The position numbers and the translations under genes were made by a program. Of a DNA stretch of 64,000 bases, positions 1 to 9,614 are shown in pieces. The stretch is from a bacterium 1XD42-54 (GTDB lineage Bacteria > Bacillota > Clostridia > Lachnospirales > Lachnospiraceae). The notes below the pieces were generated by a model. The model was given only the letters and a program-made list of their open reading frames with translations. It did not search any database and was not told the origin of the DNA. The DNA lies in NCBI GenBank assembly GCA_003612585.1, contig RAZH01000002.1, forward strand, positions 310,001 through 374,000. Reading direction: 5' to 3'. Position 1 is the stretch's first letter; every line of letters starts with the position of its first letter.

Positions 1-2
1 GT

Positions 3-113
3 ATTGTAATGAAAATCAAAGAGCTGGCTTATGCGAGAATTGTACTGAGCGGTGTTTTGTTGCTTATGGGACAATGTGTTTGGCAGCTTGTTATAACAAA
101 TCGGTGTGTTTAA
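3..113 (+). CDS. 3' end of a membrane protein gene (truncated by window edge)
   Basis: An open frame enters from the left edge and stops at TAA 111-113, giving the last 36 residues of a protein. The visible part has a short basic stretch and then one hydrophobic segment (about 20 residues, around LSGVLLLMGQ) ending in a short polar tail, as in the last membrane helix of an integral membrane protein. It lies 33 bases before the first glycosyltransferase, so it is probably part of the same polysaccharide operon; a polymerase or acyltransferase would fit, but nothing visible identifies it. Confidence 0.45.
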   Translation: MVMKIKELAYARIVLSGVLLLMGQCVWQLVITNRCV

Positions 114-146
114 AAAGGACATACCAATCATTAAAGGGAAGATCAG

Positions 147-1190
147 ATGAAAATAAGTTTTATAGTTCCTGTTTATTGCACAGAAGCGTACATCGGACAG
201 TGTGTGGAAAGTTTGCAGGCACAAAATGAAGTTGAAATTGAAATAATTCTGGTGGATGATGGAAGCCCGGATCATTCCGGAAAGATTTGCGATGAATATG
301 CGCAAAAGGATAAACGTATTACTGTGATTCATCAGGAAAACAGAGGGGTTTCGGCTGCCAGAAATGCCGGGCTTTGTGCTGCGCAGGGAGATTGGGTCTG
401 CTTTATTGACGGGGATGATGCAGTAGTGCCAAACCTTTGTCAGGATTTTCGGAACTATCTGAACGAGATATACGATGTTTGCTTTTTTGGACATTTGGAG
501 GTATTAAATGAACGGTTTCCCGGATGGATTCATGAGATGGAAGCCGGGAGCTGTACAGAGTTTGATGAGACGGATTTTGCAGAATTTCAGCTTGCGGCGT
601 TTAACAGGGATTATCCGGGAAAATATGATTACCATAAAATAAAACTGTCTACTCCATGCAAGTTTTACCGCAGATCGTTGCTGACTGAACATAAAATTTT
701 GTTTCCCGAGGGGGTTGTAACGGGAGAGGACTGTTTATTTAATTTGTTGGTTTATCGTTATGCGAGGCGGGGGATTTATCTGGACTATACGCCGTATCTG
801 CACCGTGTTTGGAGCCATTCTGTGTCGCAGCGGTACAGTGAATATACAATGGAACGTTTTCAGGTATTTCATAAAAAGTTACAAGAGTATATCATGGATG
901 CATCAAAGCCTGAGCTTTTTGAAAAGGTATATGCACAGCGTTGTATCTGGACTGTGGGTTTTTGCTGTATTTTAGATTATTGCCATAAAGATAATCCAAA
1001 GCCCTATATGGAAAGAAGAGCAGATTTTATGCGGGGATGTGACAGTGAACTCGGCAAGATTGCAGAATATGCTGCGCTTCAGAATTTCAGGCTGGAAAAG
1101 AGAATTTTGTTTTGGTTTGTGAAAAAGAAGTGGTTTTTTATGGTGAATTTGCTTTGTTTTATGAAGAGCAGGATAGGAAAGGGAGCATAG
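147..1190 (+). CDS. Glycosyltransferase family 2
   Basis: Cytoplasmic inverting sugar transferase, predicted to add a sugar from a nucleotide donor to a growing lipid-linked glycan. The GT-A fold shows VDDGS at residues 36-40 (nucleotide binding), IDGDD at 87-91 (metal-binding DxD) and a TGEDCLFN acidic motif near residue 193 where the catalytic base of the family sits. Length (347 aa) is usual for WcaA/EpsH-like enzymes. The ATG follows a GGGAAGA ribosome site. It is followed with no gap by a second GT2 gene starting with TTG right after its stop. Donor and acceptor cannot be read from the sequence. Confidence 0.88.
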   Translation: MKISFIVPVYCTEAYIGQCVESLQAQNEVEIEIILVDDGSPDHSGKICDEYAQKDKRITVIHQENRGVSAARNAGLCAAQGDWVCFIDGDDAVVPNLCQDFRNYLNEIYDVCFFGHLEVLNERFPGWIHEMEAGSCTEFDETDFAEFQLAAFNRDYPGKYDYHKIKLSTPCKFYRRSLLTEHKILFPEGVVTGEDCLFNLLVYRYARRGIYLDYTPYLHRVWSHSVSQRYSEYTMERFQVFHKKLQEYIMDASKPELFEKVYAQRCIWTVGFCCILDYCHKDNPKPYMERRADFMRGCDSELGKIAEYAALQNFRLEKRILFWFVKKKWFFMVNLLCFMKSRIGKGA

Positions 1191-2057
1191 TTGGAAAAGG
1201 TAGCTTTTGTAATTTTACACTATAATGTTCCGGAGACAACGCGTCAATGCGTTGCATCTGTCAGAGCATTGAAGTGTAGAGTAATAAAGAAAATAGTAAT
1301 CGTGGATAATGGTTCGCCGGATGGTTCAGGCCGGATTTTGGCGGCGGATTATGCGAAAGACCCGGATATAACGGTAATTTTAACAGAAAAAAATCTGGGA
1401 TTTGCAAAGGGAAATAATGTTGGTTATCAGTATGCAAGGGAGCAGTTGGGAGCTGACTTGATTGTTGTCACAAATAATGATATTCTTTTTTTGCAGAAGG
1501 ATTTTATTTCAAAGCTGGAATGTTTACAAGCTGAGGTAGTTGGACCTGACATTGTAACACGTTCGGATGAACACCAAAATCCATTCAGAGAGGCCGCGTA
1601 TACGTTGCCAGATATCAGACGTGTGATGCGCAATAAGCGGGTTTTTCTGCTCTATTTTTATTTAAAAAAATATCTTCATTTGGAACAGCGGATTTATATT
1701 TTAGAAAATATGTTTGAGAAAAAGTCAAAACGGCGCAGAGCTTCTATTGATTGGGAGAAGTGTCAATATGATATCGTTCTGCAGGGGGCCTGTCTGGTTT
1801 TTATGCCTGGTTTTGTAAAAAACGAGTTGTGTGCATTTTGTCCGGATACTTTTATGTATGGAGAAGAAGATATTTTAAGTTTTATTTGCCAGAAAAAAGG
1901 TTATAAGATGATGTATTGTCCGGAAATCCAGGTATTACATTTGGAAGGGAAAGCAACAAAAGAGCGTTTCAGAAAATCAGTTGAAAAAGAGATATTTATA
2001 TACAAACACACATTAATGAGTTTAAAAATACTGAAGCGGATGCTGATAGACAAGTAG
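1191..2057 (+). CDS. Glycosyltransferase family 2 (rhamnosyltransferase-like)
   Basis: Second GT2 enzyme of the surface polysaccharide cluster. It has VDNGS at residues 38-42, the NLGFAKGNN signature at 68-76 typical of the WcaE/RfbF-like rhamnosyltransferase branch, and TNNDI at 94-98 as the metal motif. The start is TTG, immediately after the TAG of the preceding gene, with AAGGGAG upstream, so the two are translationally coupled. Length is 288 aa. The presence of rfbD downstream makes dTDP-rhamnose a plausible donor, but this is inference. Confidence 0.85.
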   Translation: MEKVAFVILHYNVPETTRQCVASVRALKCRVIKKIVIVDNGSPDGSGRILAADYAKDPDITVILTEKNLGFAKGNNVGYQYAREQLGADLIVVTNNDILFLQKDFISKLECLQAEVVGPDIVTRSDEHQNPFREAAYTLPDIRRVMRNKRVFLLYFYLKKYLHLEQRIYILENMFEKKSKRRRASIDWEKCQYDIVLQGACLVFMPGFVKNELCAFCPDTFMYGEEDILSFICQKKGYKMMYCPEIQVLHLEGKATKERFRKSVEKEIFIYKHTLMSLKILKRMLIDK

Positions 2058-2073
2058 GAAAAGAGGAAATGGG

Positions 2074-3102
2074 TTGAAGATATCAGTGGTAATTTGTACT
2101 TTTCAGGGAGAACTATATATTCAAGAACAGCTGGAAAGTATTCTGCGTCAGACACGGCCGGTGGATGAGATTCTGTTGCTGGATGATGGGTCAAAGGATC
2201 AGACTGTTGAACTGGCAAGATGCCTTCTGGAGAAATCAGGTATTCGTTGGCAGATTATTCAAAATCAGAAAAATGTAGGAGTAGCGCGCAATTTTGAACA
2301 GGGGATTCGTAAGTCGCAGGGAGATATTGTGTTGACTTCCGATCAGGATGATGTGTGGACAGCAGATAAGGCAGAACATTTTGAAAAGATTTTTTTGGAG
2401 AATCCAAATTGTGTGCTGGCGTTTTCAGATGCAAAAGTGACGGATAGCAATCTGCAGGTTTTGCGTGAAAGTCTTTGGGATGCTTCGGGCTTTGGCCAAA
2501 AGCAGCAGCAGTTGTTTCGGGAACAAAAGTACTTCAGTGTTTTATTTTCAGATAACGTGGTGACCGGCGCGGCTATGGGAATCCGAAAGAGGTTTGCTGA
2601 AATGTGTATTCCGGCTCCAGCGGGAACATTGCATGATTATTGGTTTGCATTGTGTGCTCCTGCATATGGAAGCATTCTTGCGATTGCGGAAAAAGATCTG
2701 ATGTACCGGCAGCATGGGAAAAATGTGGTTGGTATACCGGGAAAAGGCTGGACCGGAAAATTAAAACGATGGGTGCATACGGTAGAAATTATGCAGAAAG
2801 ATCGTACAAATCGGAGGATACGGGCTCAGATGTTGTACGATTATTTGAATATTTTGCGGACAGAAAAAGGGGATATTGAAATAACCAAAGCTCAGCTGGC
2901 TGTTTTGATAGAGGACGCAAAAAAATGGATGGATTTTTCTAGCTGGCGGGATTCACTGAATGAGAAAAGTAGAATAAATGGAATCAGTCAGATTTTATTT
3001 CATGCATTGCAGGGGGATTATAGGAGATATGTAAAAAAGCCAGGAATTGTAATGCAGGAGATCGCAAGTTGCTTTTTGCACAGGAATAAGGAGGAAGCAT
3101 AG
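2074..3102 (+). CDS. Glycosyltransferase family 2 (rhamnosyl/galactosyltransferase-like)
   Basis: Third GT2 enzyme in a row. LDDGS lies at residues 36-40 and TSDQDDVW at about 88-95, the latter typical of EpsE/alpha-L-rhamnosyltransferase-like members. The start is TTG 2074 with GAGGAA eight bases upstream; an ATG at 2069 is followed at once by a stop in its own frame and is not usable. The 3' end overlaps the GTG start of the flippase by one base, indicating one operon. The C-terminal 100 residues are polar and helical without recognisable motifs. Confidence 0.85.
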   Translation: MKISVVICTFQGELYIQEQLESILRQTRPVDEILLLDDGSKDQTVELARCLLEKSGIRWQIIQNQKNVGVARNFEQGIRKSQGDIVLTSDQDDVWTADKAEHFEKIFLENPNCVLAFSDAKVTDSNLQVLRESLWDASGFGQKQQQLFREQKYFSVLFSDNVVTGAAMGIRKRFAEMCIPAPAGTLHDYWFALCAPAYGSILAIAEKDLMYRQHGKNVVGIPGKGWTGKLKRWVHTVEIMQKDRTNRRIRAQMLYDYLNILRTEKGDIEITKAQLAVLIEDAKKWMDFSSWRDSLNEKSRINGISQILFHALQGDYRRYVKKPGIVMQEIASCFLHRNKEEA

Positions 3103-4553
3103 TGAATGAAAAATCTATGAAGAAAAATTTCATGATCAGCTTTCTGCGAACCGGAATTATGTTGTTAGTTCCATTGATTATATTTCCATATGTGTCAAGA
3201 ATTTTAGGAAAAGAAGGGGTTGGACAGGTACAATATATCCAGTCTATTGCGTCTTATTTTCAGCTGTTTGCAACTTTTGGGATATCTTCTTATGGAATCA
3301 GAGAAGGAGCAAAAAGAAAAGGGAACCTGGAGGCGCTTGGCAAGCTGTGTACGGAATTATTGCTGCTTAATTTTATTACAACTACGATTGCGCTGGCTGC
3401 TTATGCCGTGACATTTTTTCTGGAGGGCCTCTCCACATACCGAGAGCTGCTGCTGCTTTATACAGCGTATATTCTTTTTTATGGATTGAATCTGGACTGG
3501 TTTTTTAATGTGCTTGAGGACTACGTTTATATTACCGTTCGGACTTGTATTGTTTATGGATTGGCGCTGGTGATTATGTTCCTTTTTTTGAAGAATAGCA
3601 GTGATGTCAATGTATATGCAATTGTTTTGATTTTTCCTTATGTTGGAATTTTTTTGGGGAATTTCAGACAAATGAGGCGCAGAGTTCCATTGTTTCGTCA
3701 TAGTAAATATAATTTGCGTCAACATATCAGACCGGTTGCGCTTGTTTTCGGAATTATCATTTCTTCCAGTATTTATTCTTTACTGGATACAACAATGCTG
3801 GGAATACTGAATGGCGATGCCGCAGTGGGGCTGTATACGGCCGCGTCAAAGCTGTGCAGGCTGGTGGTACAGCTTATTACAGCAATCTGTGCTGTTTTTT
3901 TGCCAAGATTGTCTTATTATGTCGGAAAAAATGAAACTGGAAAATTTCGGGAAATGGCGCTGACTTCAGCAAATCTGATTGTTTTTATTGCAGTGCCCTG
4001 CTCGTTCGGCCTGCTGATACTGGCAGAACAGGCAATCTGGCTGTTCAGTGGTGTAGGATTTTTAGACGCTGTACCGGCAACAAGGATTTTGGCAGTTAAT
4101 TTGTTTTTTTCTGCTGTTGACGGTTTTCTGGGATGGCAGATTCTTGTGCCAAATAATCGGGACAAGGTTCTTTTGGGGGCAACCATGCTGGGAGCTGGGA
4201 CAGATTTTGTATTGAATCTGATTTTAATTCCACTTGCAGGCGTTGAAGGAGCGGCGGTTGCAACGCTAATATCAGAGGTATCTGTGTTTGGTATATGTCT
4301 GTTTTATTCTGCAAAATATCTGAATTTTGCAAGGCTTTTTGGACATTGCATCAAATGTATGGTTGCTTCGTTGCCGGTCTTTTTGATCGGTCTATTTGTG
4401 AATAACCGGATACATTCTGTTATTGGAAGCAGTATTTTGACCGTGTGTTTAACCGTCGTTGTATATCTTGGGACATTAATTGTGACAAAGGATACTTTTG
4501 TCTGTCTAATCTTAAAGGAAATTCGCAGATTTTTTGACAAGGCAGTTGATTAA
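3102..4553 (+). CDS. Wzx-type polysaccharide flippase
   Basis: Integral membrane protein of 483 aa with about 12-14 hydrophobic segments, of the MOP/MATE exporter superfamily (RfbX/Wzx branch). It is predicted to flip undecaprenyl-diphosphate-linked oligosaccharide across the cytoplasmic membrane. The N-terminus (NFMISFLRTG, then PYVSRILGKEGVG) is the hallmark of this family, in which the first helix is followed by a P-Y-x-S/A-R-x-L-G turn. The GTG start overlaps the previous stop and has AAGGAGG upstream. Three glycosyltransferases precede it and a lipid-linked glycosyltransferase follows, consistent with a Wzx-dependent assembly route. Confidence 0.88.
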   Translation: MNEKSMKKNFMISFLRTGIMLLVPLIIFPYVSRILGKEGVGQVQYIQSIASYFQLFATFGISSYGIREGAKRKGNLEALGKLCTELLLLNFITTTIALAAYAVTFFLEGLSTYRELLLLYTAYILFYGLNLDWFFNVLEDYVYITVRTCIVYGLALVIMFLFLKNSSDVNVYAIVLIFPYVGIFLGNFRQMRRRVPLFRHSKYNLRQHIRPVALVFGIIISSSIYSLLDTTMLGILNGDAAVGLYTAASKLCRLVVQLITAICAVFLPRLSYYVGKNETGKFREMALTSANLIVFIAVPCSFGLLILAEQAIWLFSGVGFLDAVPATRILAVNLFFSAVDGFLGWQILVPNNRDKVLLGATMLGAGTDFVLNLILIPLAGVEGAAVATLISEVSVFGICLFYSAKYLNFARLFGHCIKCMVASLPVFLIGLFVNNRIHSVIGSSILTVCLTVVVYLGTLIVTKDTFVCLILKEIRRFFDKAVD

Positions 4554-4633
4554 AAGCGGTAACTTGCTTTTTACAGGGAATAATGCTAAGATGAAACGAT
4601 ACGGAAATGATAAAAAGAGAGTGAGGGATTTTG

Positions 4634-5656
4634 ATGAAGCTGATTATTCAGATTCCCTGCTATAATGAAGCAGAGACACTGGAAATTGCTTTGAATGCAC
4701 TTCCGAAGAAAATAGACGGAATAGATGTAATTGAATATCTGATTATTAATGATGGCAGTCAGGATAAAACGGTGGAGGTTGCCAGAAATTGGGGTGTGAA
4801 TTATATTGTCAGCTTTCGAAGGAATAAAGGTCTGGCCAGAGGTTTTATGGCCGGATTGGATGCCTGCCTTAAAAATGGAGCAGATATTATTGTAAATACA
4901 GATGCAGACAATCAATATTGTGGGGCTGATATAGAAAAACTGGTACAGCCGATTTTGCGCGGAGAAGCAGGCATGGTGGTTGGGGAGCGCCCGATTGACC
5001 AGACAGAACATTTTTCGCCCCTGAAGAAGAAGCTTCAGCATCTTGGAAGCTGGGTGGTTCGAAAGGCGTCCAAAACAGAGATTCCTGATGCGCCCAGCGG
5101 CTTCCGGGCTTACAGCAGAAATACAGCTATGCGGCTTAACGTAATAAATGAATATACGTATACGCTCGAAACCATTGTCCAGGCCGGGCGCAATAAAATG
5201 GCGATCACGTCAGTTCCGATTCGGACAAATCCGGAACTTCGGGAATCAAGGCTGTTTCACAGTATGTTTGGCTATGTAAAAAAGTCTGTAATTACAATCG
5301 GCCGTGCGTATATGATGTATCGGCCACTGGCTTTTTTCTCTGCGATTGCAGCGATCTTTGGCATTGCAGGAGGCGCAATTGGAATCCGGTTTCTGTTTTA
5401 TTTTTTCCATGATCAGGGAGGCGGACATGTGCAGTCCCTGATTTTGGCCAGTATGTTGATTATTATTGCAGTTCTGGCGGGCGTGATCGGTTTGCTTGCA
5501 GATGTTATTTCCGCGAACCGGAAGTTGATAGAAGAGGTTCAGTATGAAGTGCGTAAACTGAACTATGGAAAAAGTCATGAAGAAATGAAAATGGACAAGA
5601 AAAAGGAAGAATGCGATGAGGATAGAACCGCCTGCAGAATTGATATCGTTGATTGA
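4634..5656 (+). CDS. Membrane-anchored polyprenyl-phosphate glycosyltransferase (GtrB/DPM1-like)
   Basis: GT2 enzyme of the dolichol-phosphate-mannose-synthase type, likely charging undecaprenyl phosphate with a single sugar for use outside the membrane. NDGSQDKT lies near residue 40 and a DADNQY motif near 88. Two long hydrophobic segments lie near residues 230-300, as in GtrB proteins. The ATG at 4634 is preceded by GTGAGGG; the codon before it is TTG, which could also start. The next gene begins 41 bases before this stop. With the GT-C-like protein at 6620 it could form a side-chain decoration system. Confidence 0.8.
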   Translation: MKLIIQIPCYNEAETLEIALNALPKKIDGIDVIEYLIINDGSQDKTVEVARNWGVNYIVSFRRNKGLARGFMAGLDACLKNGADIIVNTDADNQYCGADIEKLVQPILRGEAGMVVGERPIDQTEHFSPLKKKLQHLGSWVVRKASKTEIPDAPSGFRAYSRNTAMRLNVINEYTYTLETIVQAGRNKMAITSVPIRTNPELRESRLFHSMFGYVKKSVITIGRAYMMYRPLAFFSAIAAIFGIAGGAIGIRFLFYFFHDQGGGHVQSLILASMLIIIAVLAGVIGLLADVISANRKLIEEVQYEVRKLNYGKSHEEMKMDKKKEECDEDRTACRIDIVD

Positions 5657-6623
5657 GCATAAAAAAGTTTTGTTTCTTGCAAGTAAGAATCTGGATTATT
5701 TGCGGATCGTGCAGGAGACGGAACTGATTAAGAAGTATGCTGCATCTTGTAAAATTCTTTGTTATCAGGATAAGAGCTATTTAATACGTATCCTCAAGTT
5801 GTTTATAGCGCTTCTGTTTTGCAACACTGGTACTTATGATGTGATTTATGTGAGTTTTTTACCACAGATGGTGATTCCATTTTTCTTCTGGAAATGGAAG
5901 AGAAAACAGGTGATTACAGATTTTTTTATTTCTGTGTATGATACATTGATATGGGATCGAAGAAAATTCCGGGATGGGACCTGGATAGCTAGGTTATTGA
6001 AAAAAATTGATTTTGTAACAATCCAAAGATCGGATTTTGTTATAGCAGATACGCAGGCACATGCAGACTTTTTTGTAGATGAGTTCGAGGCGAAACAGGG
6101 ACAAACTCTGGTATGGTATTTAATGGCAGATACGTCGGTTTATAACTCAAAGATTTGTTATAAGTCCAAGGCGCAGCAGGGGGATTTTCAGGTTTTATAT
6201 TTCGGCTCAATTCTTCCGCTTCAGGGAGTCGGGTATGTGATCGAAGCTGCAGAGATTTTGCAGGAAACTGCCGATATTCAGTTTGTGGTGATCGGTCCCG
6301 TAAAAGAAGAAAAAAAAGCATTGAAAAATATAACGTATATTTCCTGGCTGCCGCAGAAGGAACTTGCAGAACGGATTGCAGGGGCAGATTTATGTCTGGC
6401 CGGGCATTTTGCTCCGGATATTGAAAAGGCGAGAAGAACGATACCCGGAAAGGCATACATTTATGAGGCAATGGAAAAACCAATGATTTTAGGTGAGAAT
6501 CCCGCAAATCATGAATTATTTTCAGAAGATAACCGTCATTTTTTTGTTGAAATGGGAAATGCGCAGGCGTTGGCAAAGGTAATATTAAATTTTTATAAGA
6601 GATGTGTGAGTAAAGAGGAATGA
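5616..6623 (+). CDS. Glycosyltransferase, GT-B fold (GT4/GT1-like)
   Basis: A 335 aa retaining-type glycosyltransferase candidate. The C-terminal half has the GT-B Rossmann pattern: a strand with YFGSILPLQGVG near residue 197, a VVIGP strand near 228, and a PGKAYIYEAMEKPMI segment near 280, which matches the E-x7-E donor-binding region of GT4 enzymes. The N-terminal half is hydrophobic and poorly conserved, as is normal for the acceptor domain. The start overlaps the preceding gene by 41 bases behind AAGGAAG, and the end overlaps the next gene in an ATGA junction. Confidence 0.72.
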   Translation: MRIEPPAELISLIEHKKVLFLASKNLDYLRIVQETELIKKYAASCKILCYQDKSYLIRILKLFIALLFCNTGTYDVIYVSFLPQMVIPFFFWKWKRKQVITDFFISVYDTLIWDRRKFRDGTWIARLLKKIDFVTIQRSDFVIADTQAHADFFVDEFEAKQGQTLVWYLMADTSVYNSKICYKSKAQQGDFQVLYFGSILPLQGVGYVIEAAEILQETADIQFVVIGPVKEEKKALKNITYISWLPQKELAERIAGADLCLAGHFAPDIEKARRTIPGKAYIYEAMEKPMILGENPANHELFSEDNRHFFVEMGNAQALAKVILNFYKRCVSKEE

Positions 6624-8491
6624 ATAAGTTTATTTTAAAAGTAAAAGAACATCGTTTCTTGGTTATTGGGCTAATCTTTACCTGGTTTTATTTGATTGCA
6701 TATGCCATTCCACTGACTGTCCCTGTTATAAGTGATGAGACAGTTACAATGGCAAACGGGGCATATCTGGCAGGTTATGATTGGAGCTATATGATAGCGG
6801 CTTGCGGGGGCTTATATTACAAATACGTTCAGGCACTTATGACAGCTCCGCTGTTTTGGTTGTGTAAAGATCCGGCAATGGTCTATCGTCTGACTATGGT
6901 TATCCATGCACTTTTACACGGAAGTATTGTATGGATTGTCTACGTGATTGGTGTTCGTCATTTACGGATTAAGAAGAAGGAGATTGCTGTTCTACTCGGA
7001 ATAGTTGCGTGCCTTATTCCTGCAAATGTGCTTTATGCATATTATTCCCGGGGAGATGTACTTCTTGGGATTTTTCCTTGGTATGTTCTTGCCTGTTTTC
7101 TGGAAACTGTGAGGGCATGCGAGGAAACGAAACGTGGAAAATGCATGTTGTTTACAGCACTTGCAATTATATTCAGTATTTTATCTTATATGGCACACAC
7201 CAGAGGAATTATTGTAATTATAGCACTTTTCATGACAGCGGTTGTGGTACGTTTTTTTATGAAACGAAAATCACTTTCATGGGCAATAGTAGCAGTCTTT
7301 TGTTTACTTATGCTCTGTGTGGATCATTTTATGGGAAATACGTTAAAAAGTGCGCTTTATGCAGTCGGTGGAGCAAACGCAAATACGGTTGAAAGCACAA
7401 ATATGACAGCTTTCTTTGATATTTTCTCTTTGTCAACAATAAAAGCAATGATTATGCTTTGCATCAGTTGGTTGTATACGCTGTTTTCCTCTACGTATGG
7501 ACTGGTACTGGTAGGACTCTTGGTTTCACTACTTTTTATTGTACATATTTTTTATAAAAAAGAATGTCTTACTTATGAGGAAAAAATAATAGCATTGTTT
7601 GGATTGCTGATTTTTGTAGGGTATTTTTTAGTAGGTGTGCTGTTTTTTAAAGGTATTTTTACAGAGCTGAGCAGCGGTGCATTAAAAAAACGTTCAGACC
7701 GTATGGTTTATGACCGTTATGCTGTTTGTGGTATCAGTATTCTGATGTTTTTGGCCGGATATGTTCTGACCTTGAAAACACATTGGTTAAGTTGGAAAAA
7801 CAAAGGACTATGTGTGCTGTCAGCATGCGGAATTTCAGCTGTTTTTTTCTGGAAGATACATCCTCTTATAACGAAGTATCCGGGATATCTTTACAATACG
7901 ATTATTTTGAATACGTTTCAGAAAATAGAAGATGCATGGTCCATTATGACGGGTGCTGTTTACAACGGGCGTGCCTTAGTTTTATTAGTTGTTTTGGCGT
8001 TTGTTGGTATGCTGGCTTTTTTCTGGATGTCAGGAAAAGGCAGGGCTGTTATTTATATGCTTGCATTGATAATTGCAGGTGAGTGCTGTCTTGTTCATGT
8101 GAATTATTTGAAGATCAGAAAAAGTACAAATGATGCAGTGGTCGAGTCAACAAATGATGTGGTGAATTATCTGCGTAATGTCGATGGGGTTACGACAGAT
8201 TTTCCGTATGTGCTTAAAGGGGGGATATCCGGAACAAAGATTCAGTATTATCAGGCTCAGCTGATGAAGTATAAGTTGTTTGGAAAAAGGCAGGAAGCGC
8301 AGCTTAATACAGAGGATTTTTTGATTATCAGTGCGAGTGGAGATATTGATTTGACATGGTATGAAGACGATTATTATCTTTTTGATGATTTTGATTATGC
8401 TAATGCTGAGTATGATATTGTTTATGTGAAAGGCAATCGTTTGAAGGATAAAATGGAGAGTCTAGGGCACAAAATGAGAAAATATGAATAA
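6620..8491 (+). CDS. Multi-spanning membrane protein, putative GT-C glycosyltransferase
   Basis: A 623 aa protein with roughly 12 hydrophobic segments and a soluble C-terminal tail of about 100 residues. After the first helix comes a loop with SDETVTMANGAYL: an acidic pair in the first extracellular loop is characteristic of GT-C enzymes (PMT/ArnT/GtrC types) that use polyprenyl-phosphate sugars. No specific family could be fixed. The ATGA overlap with the gene before and the nearby GtrB-like enzymes suggest it transfers a sugar to the polysaccharide on the outer face of the membrane. The coding strand is A+T-rich compared with the rest of the window. Confidence 0.6.
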   Translation: MNKFILKVKEHRFLVIGLIFTWFYLIAYAIPLTVPVISDETVTMANGAYLAGYDWSYMIAACGGLYYKYVQALMTAPLFWLCKDPAMVYRLTMVIHALLHGSIVWIVYVIGVRHLRIKKKEIAVLLGIVACLIPANVLYAYYSRGDVLLGIFPWYVLACFLETVRACEETKRGKCMLFTALAIIFSILSYMAHTRGIIVIIALFMTAVVVRFFMKRKSLSWAIVAVFCLLMLCVDHFMGNTLKSALYAVGGANANTVESTNMTAFFDIFSLSTIKAMIMLCISWLYTLFSSTYGLVLVGLLVSLLFIVHIFYKKECLTYEEKIIALFGLLIFVGYFLVGVLFFKGIFTELSSGALKKRSDRMVYDRYAVCGISILMFLAGYVLTLKTHWLSWKNKGLCVLSACGISAVFFWKIHPLITKYPGYLYNTIILNTFQKIEDAWSIMTGAVYNGRALVLLVVLAFVGMLAFFWMSGKGRAVIYMLALIIAGECCLVHVNYLKIRKSTNDAVVESTNDVVNYLRNVDGVTTDFPYVLKGGISGTKIQYYQAQLMKYKLFGKRQEAQLNTEDFLIISASGDIDLTWYEDDYYLFDDFDYANAEYDIVYVKGNRLKDKMESLGHKMRKYE

Positions 8492-8646
8492 TTAAAAAGC
8501 TGAATATTTATAAAAGAATTGTTTTTAAACGAAACATTTTTAAAGTAAGTAAAGAGGATGTAATATTGGATTATAGGGGATAATAGCTGATAATGATCGA
8601 AAACGTTGTTCAAATATAATAAATTGTGAAAGGAAGTATTCGAATT

Positions 8647-9588
8647 ATGAAGGTATTAGTAACCGGTGTTGCCGGCCAGCTTGGCCACGACGTCATGAAT
8701 GAATTACACAAACGCAATTATGAGGGAGTTGGCTCAGATCTTGCTCCGGAGTACAGCGGTATTCAGGATGGAACGCCTGTGACGCAGATGCCGTATGTGT
8801 CTTTGGATATTACGGATGCGAGGGCGGTGGATGAGCTGATTATGCAACACAAGCCGGATGTTGTGGTACACTGTGCGGCATGGACGGCTGTCGATATGGC
8901 GGAAGACGATGATAAGGTAGAAAAAGTACGTCTGGTAAATGCAAAGGGAACAGAAAATATTGTAGCTGTCTGCAAAAAGCTGGACTGTAAAATGGTGTAT
9001 CTGTCTACGGACTATGTGTTTAACGGGCTCGGAGAAGAGCCGTGGCAGCCTGATTGCAGGGCTTATGAACCTCTGAGCGTTTACGGACAGACAAAGTTGG
9101 AGGGTGAGCTGGCAGTATCTGAAATGCTTGAAAAATATTTTATTGTACGGATTGCCTGGGTATTTGGCGTAAACGGCAAAAACTTTATTAAAACCATGCT
9201 GAACATCGGAAAAAATCATGATGTGCTGCGGGTGGTAAATGACCAGATCGGTACGCCGACCTATACGTACGATTTGGCGCGGCTTCTGGTGGATATGATT
9301 GAGACAGAAAAGTATGGTTATTATCATGCGACAAATGAAGGAGGCTATATCAGCTGGTATGAGTTTGCGAAAGCAATCTTTCAGGAGGCTGTGGCGCTTG
9401 GGCGTGAAGAGTACGATGAGACGCATCTGACGGTACAGCCTGTGACGACAGCGGAGTATGGTGCATCGAAAGCGAAGCGGCCGTTTAATTCTAGGTTGGA
9501 TAAGAGCAAGCTCGTGGAAAATGGTTTTCAGCCTTTACCGACATGGCAGGATGCGCTGCAGCGTTATTTGCGGGAAATTGAATTTTAA
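8647..9588 (+). CDS. rfbD: dTDP-4-dehydrorhamnose reductase
   Basis: Last step of dTDP-L-rhamnose synthesis: NAD(P)H reduction of dTDP-4-dehydro-L-rhamnose. The N-terminus has the extended SDR glycine motif TGVAGQLG (residues 6-13), then VVHCAAWTAVD, the catalytic STDYVFNG segment and YGQTK (Tyr/Lys catalytic pair, about residues 147-151). Length is 313 aa, normal for the family. The ATG at 8647 is used because AAAGGAAG lies ten bases upstream; an in-frame GTG at 8626 is less likely. rfbA, rfbB and rfbC are not in the window, so the precursor must come from elsewhere. Confidence 0.93.
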   Translation: MKVLVTGVAGQLGHDVMNELHKRNYEGVGSDLAPEYSGIQDGTPVTQMPYVSLDITDARAVDELIMQHKPDVVVHCAAWTAVDMAEDDDKVEKVRLVNAKGTENIVAVCKKLDCKMVYLSTDYVFNGLGEEPWQPDCRAYEPLSVYGQTKLEGELAVSEMLEKYFIVRIAWVFGVNGKNFIKTMLNIGKNHDVLRVVNDQIGTPTYTYDLARLLVDMIETEKYGYYHATNEGGYISWYEFAKAIFQEAVALGREEYDETHLTVQPVTTAEYGASKAKRPFNSRLDKSKLVENGFQPLPTWQDALQRYLREIEF

Positions 9589-9614
9589 GAAGAAATAGAT
9601 ACCGGGGAGAAACT

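Noticed and set aside
8734-9426. Minus-strand frame of 230 codons opposite rfbD
   Set aside because: Antisense shadow with no coding features.
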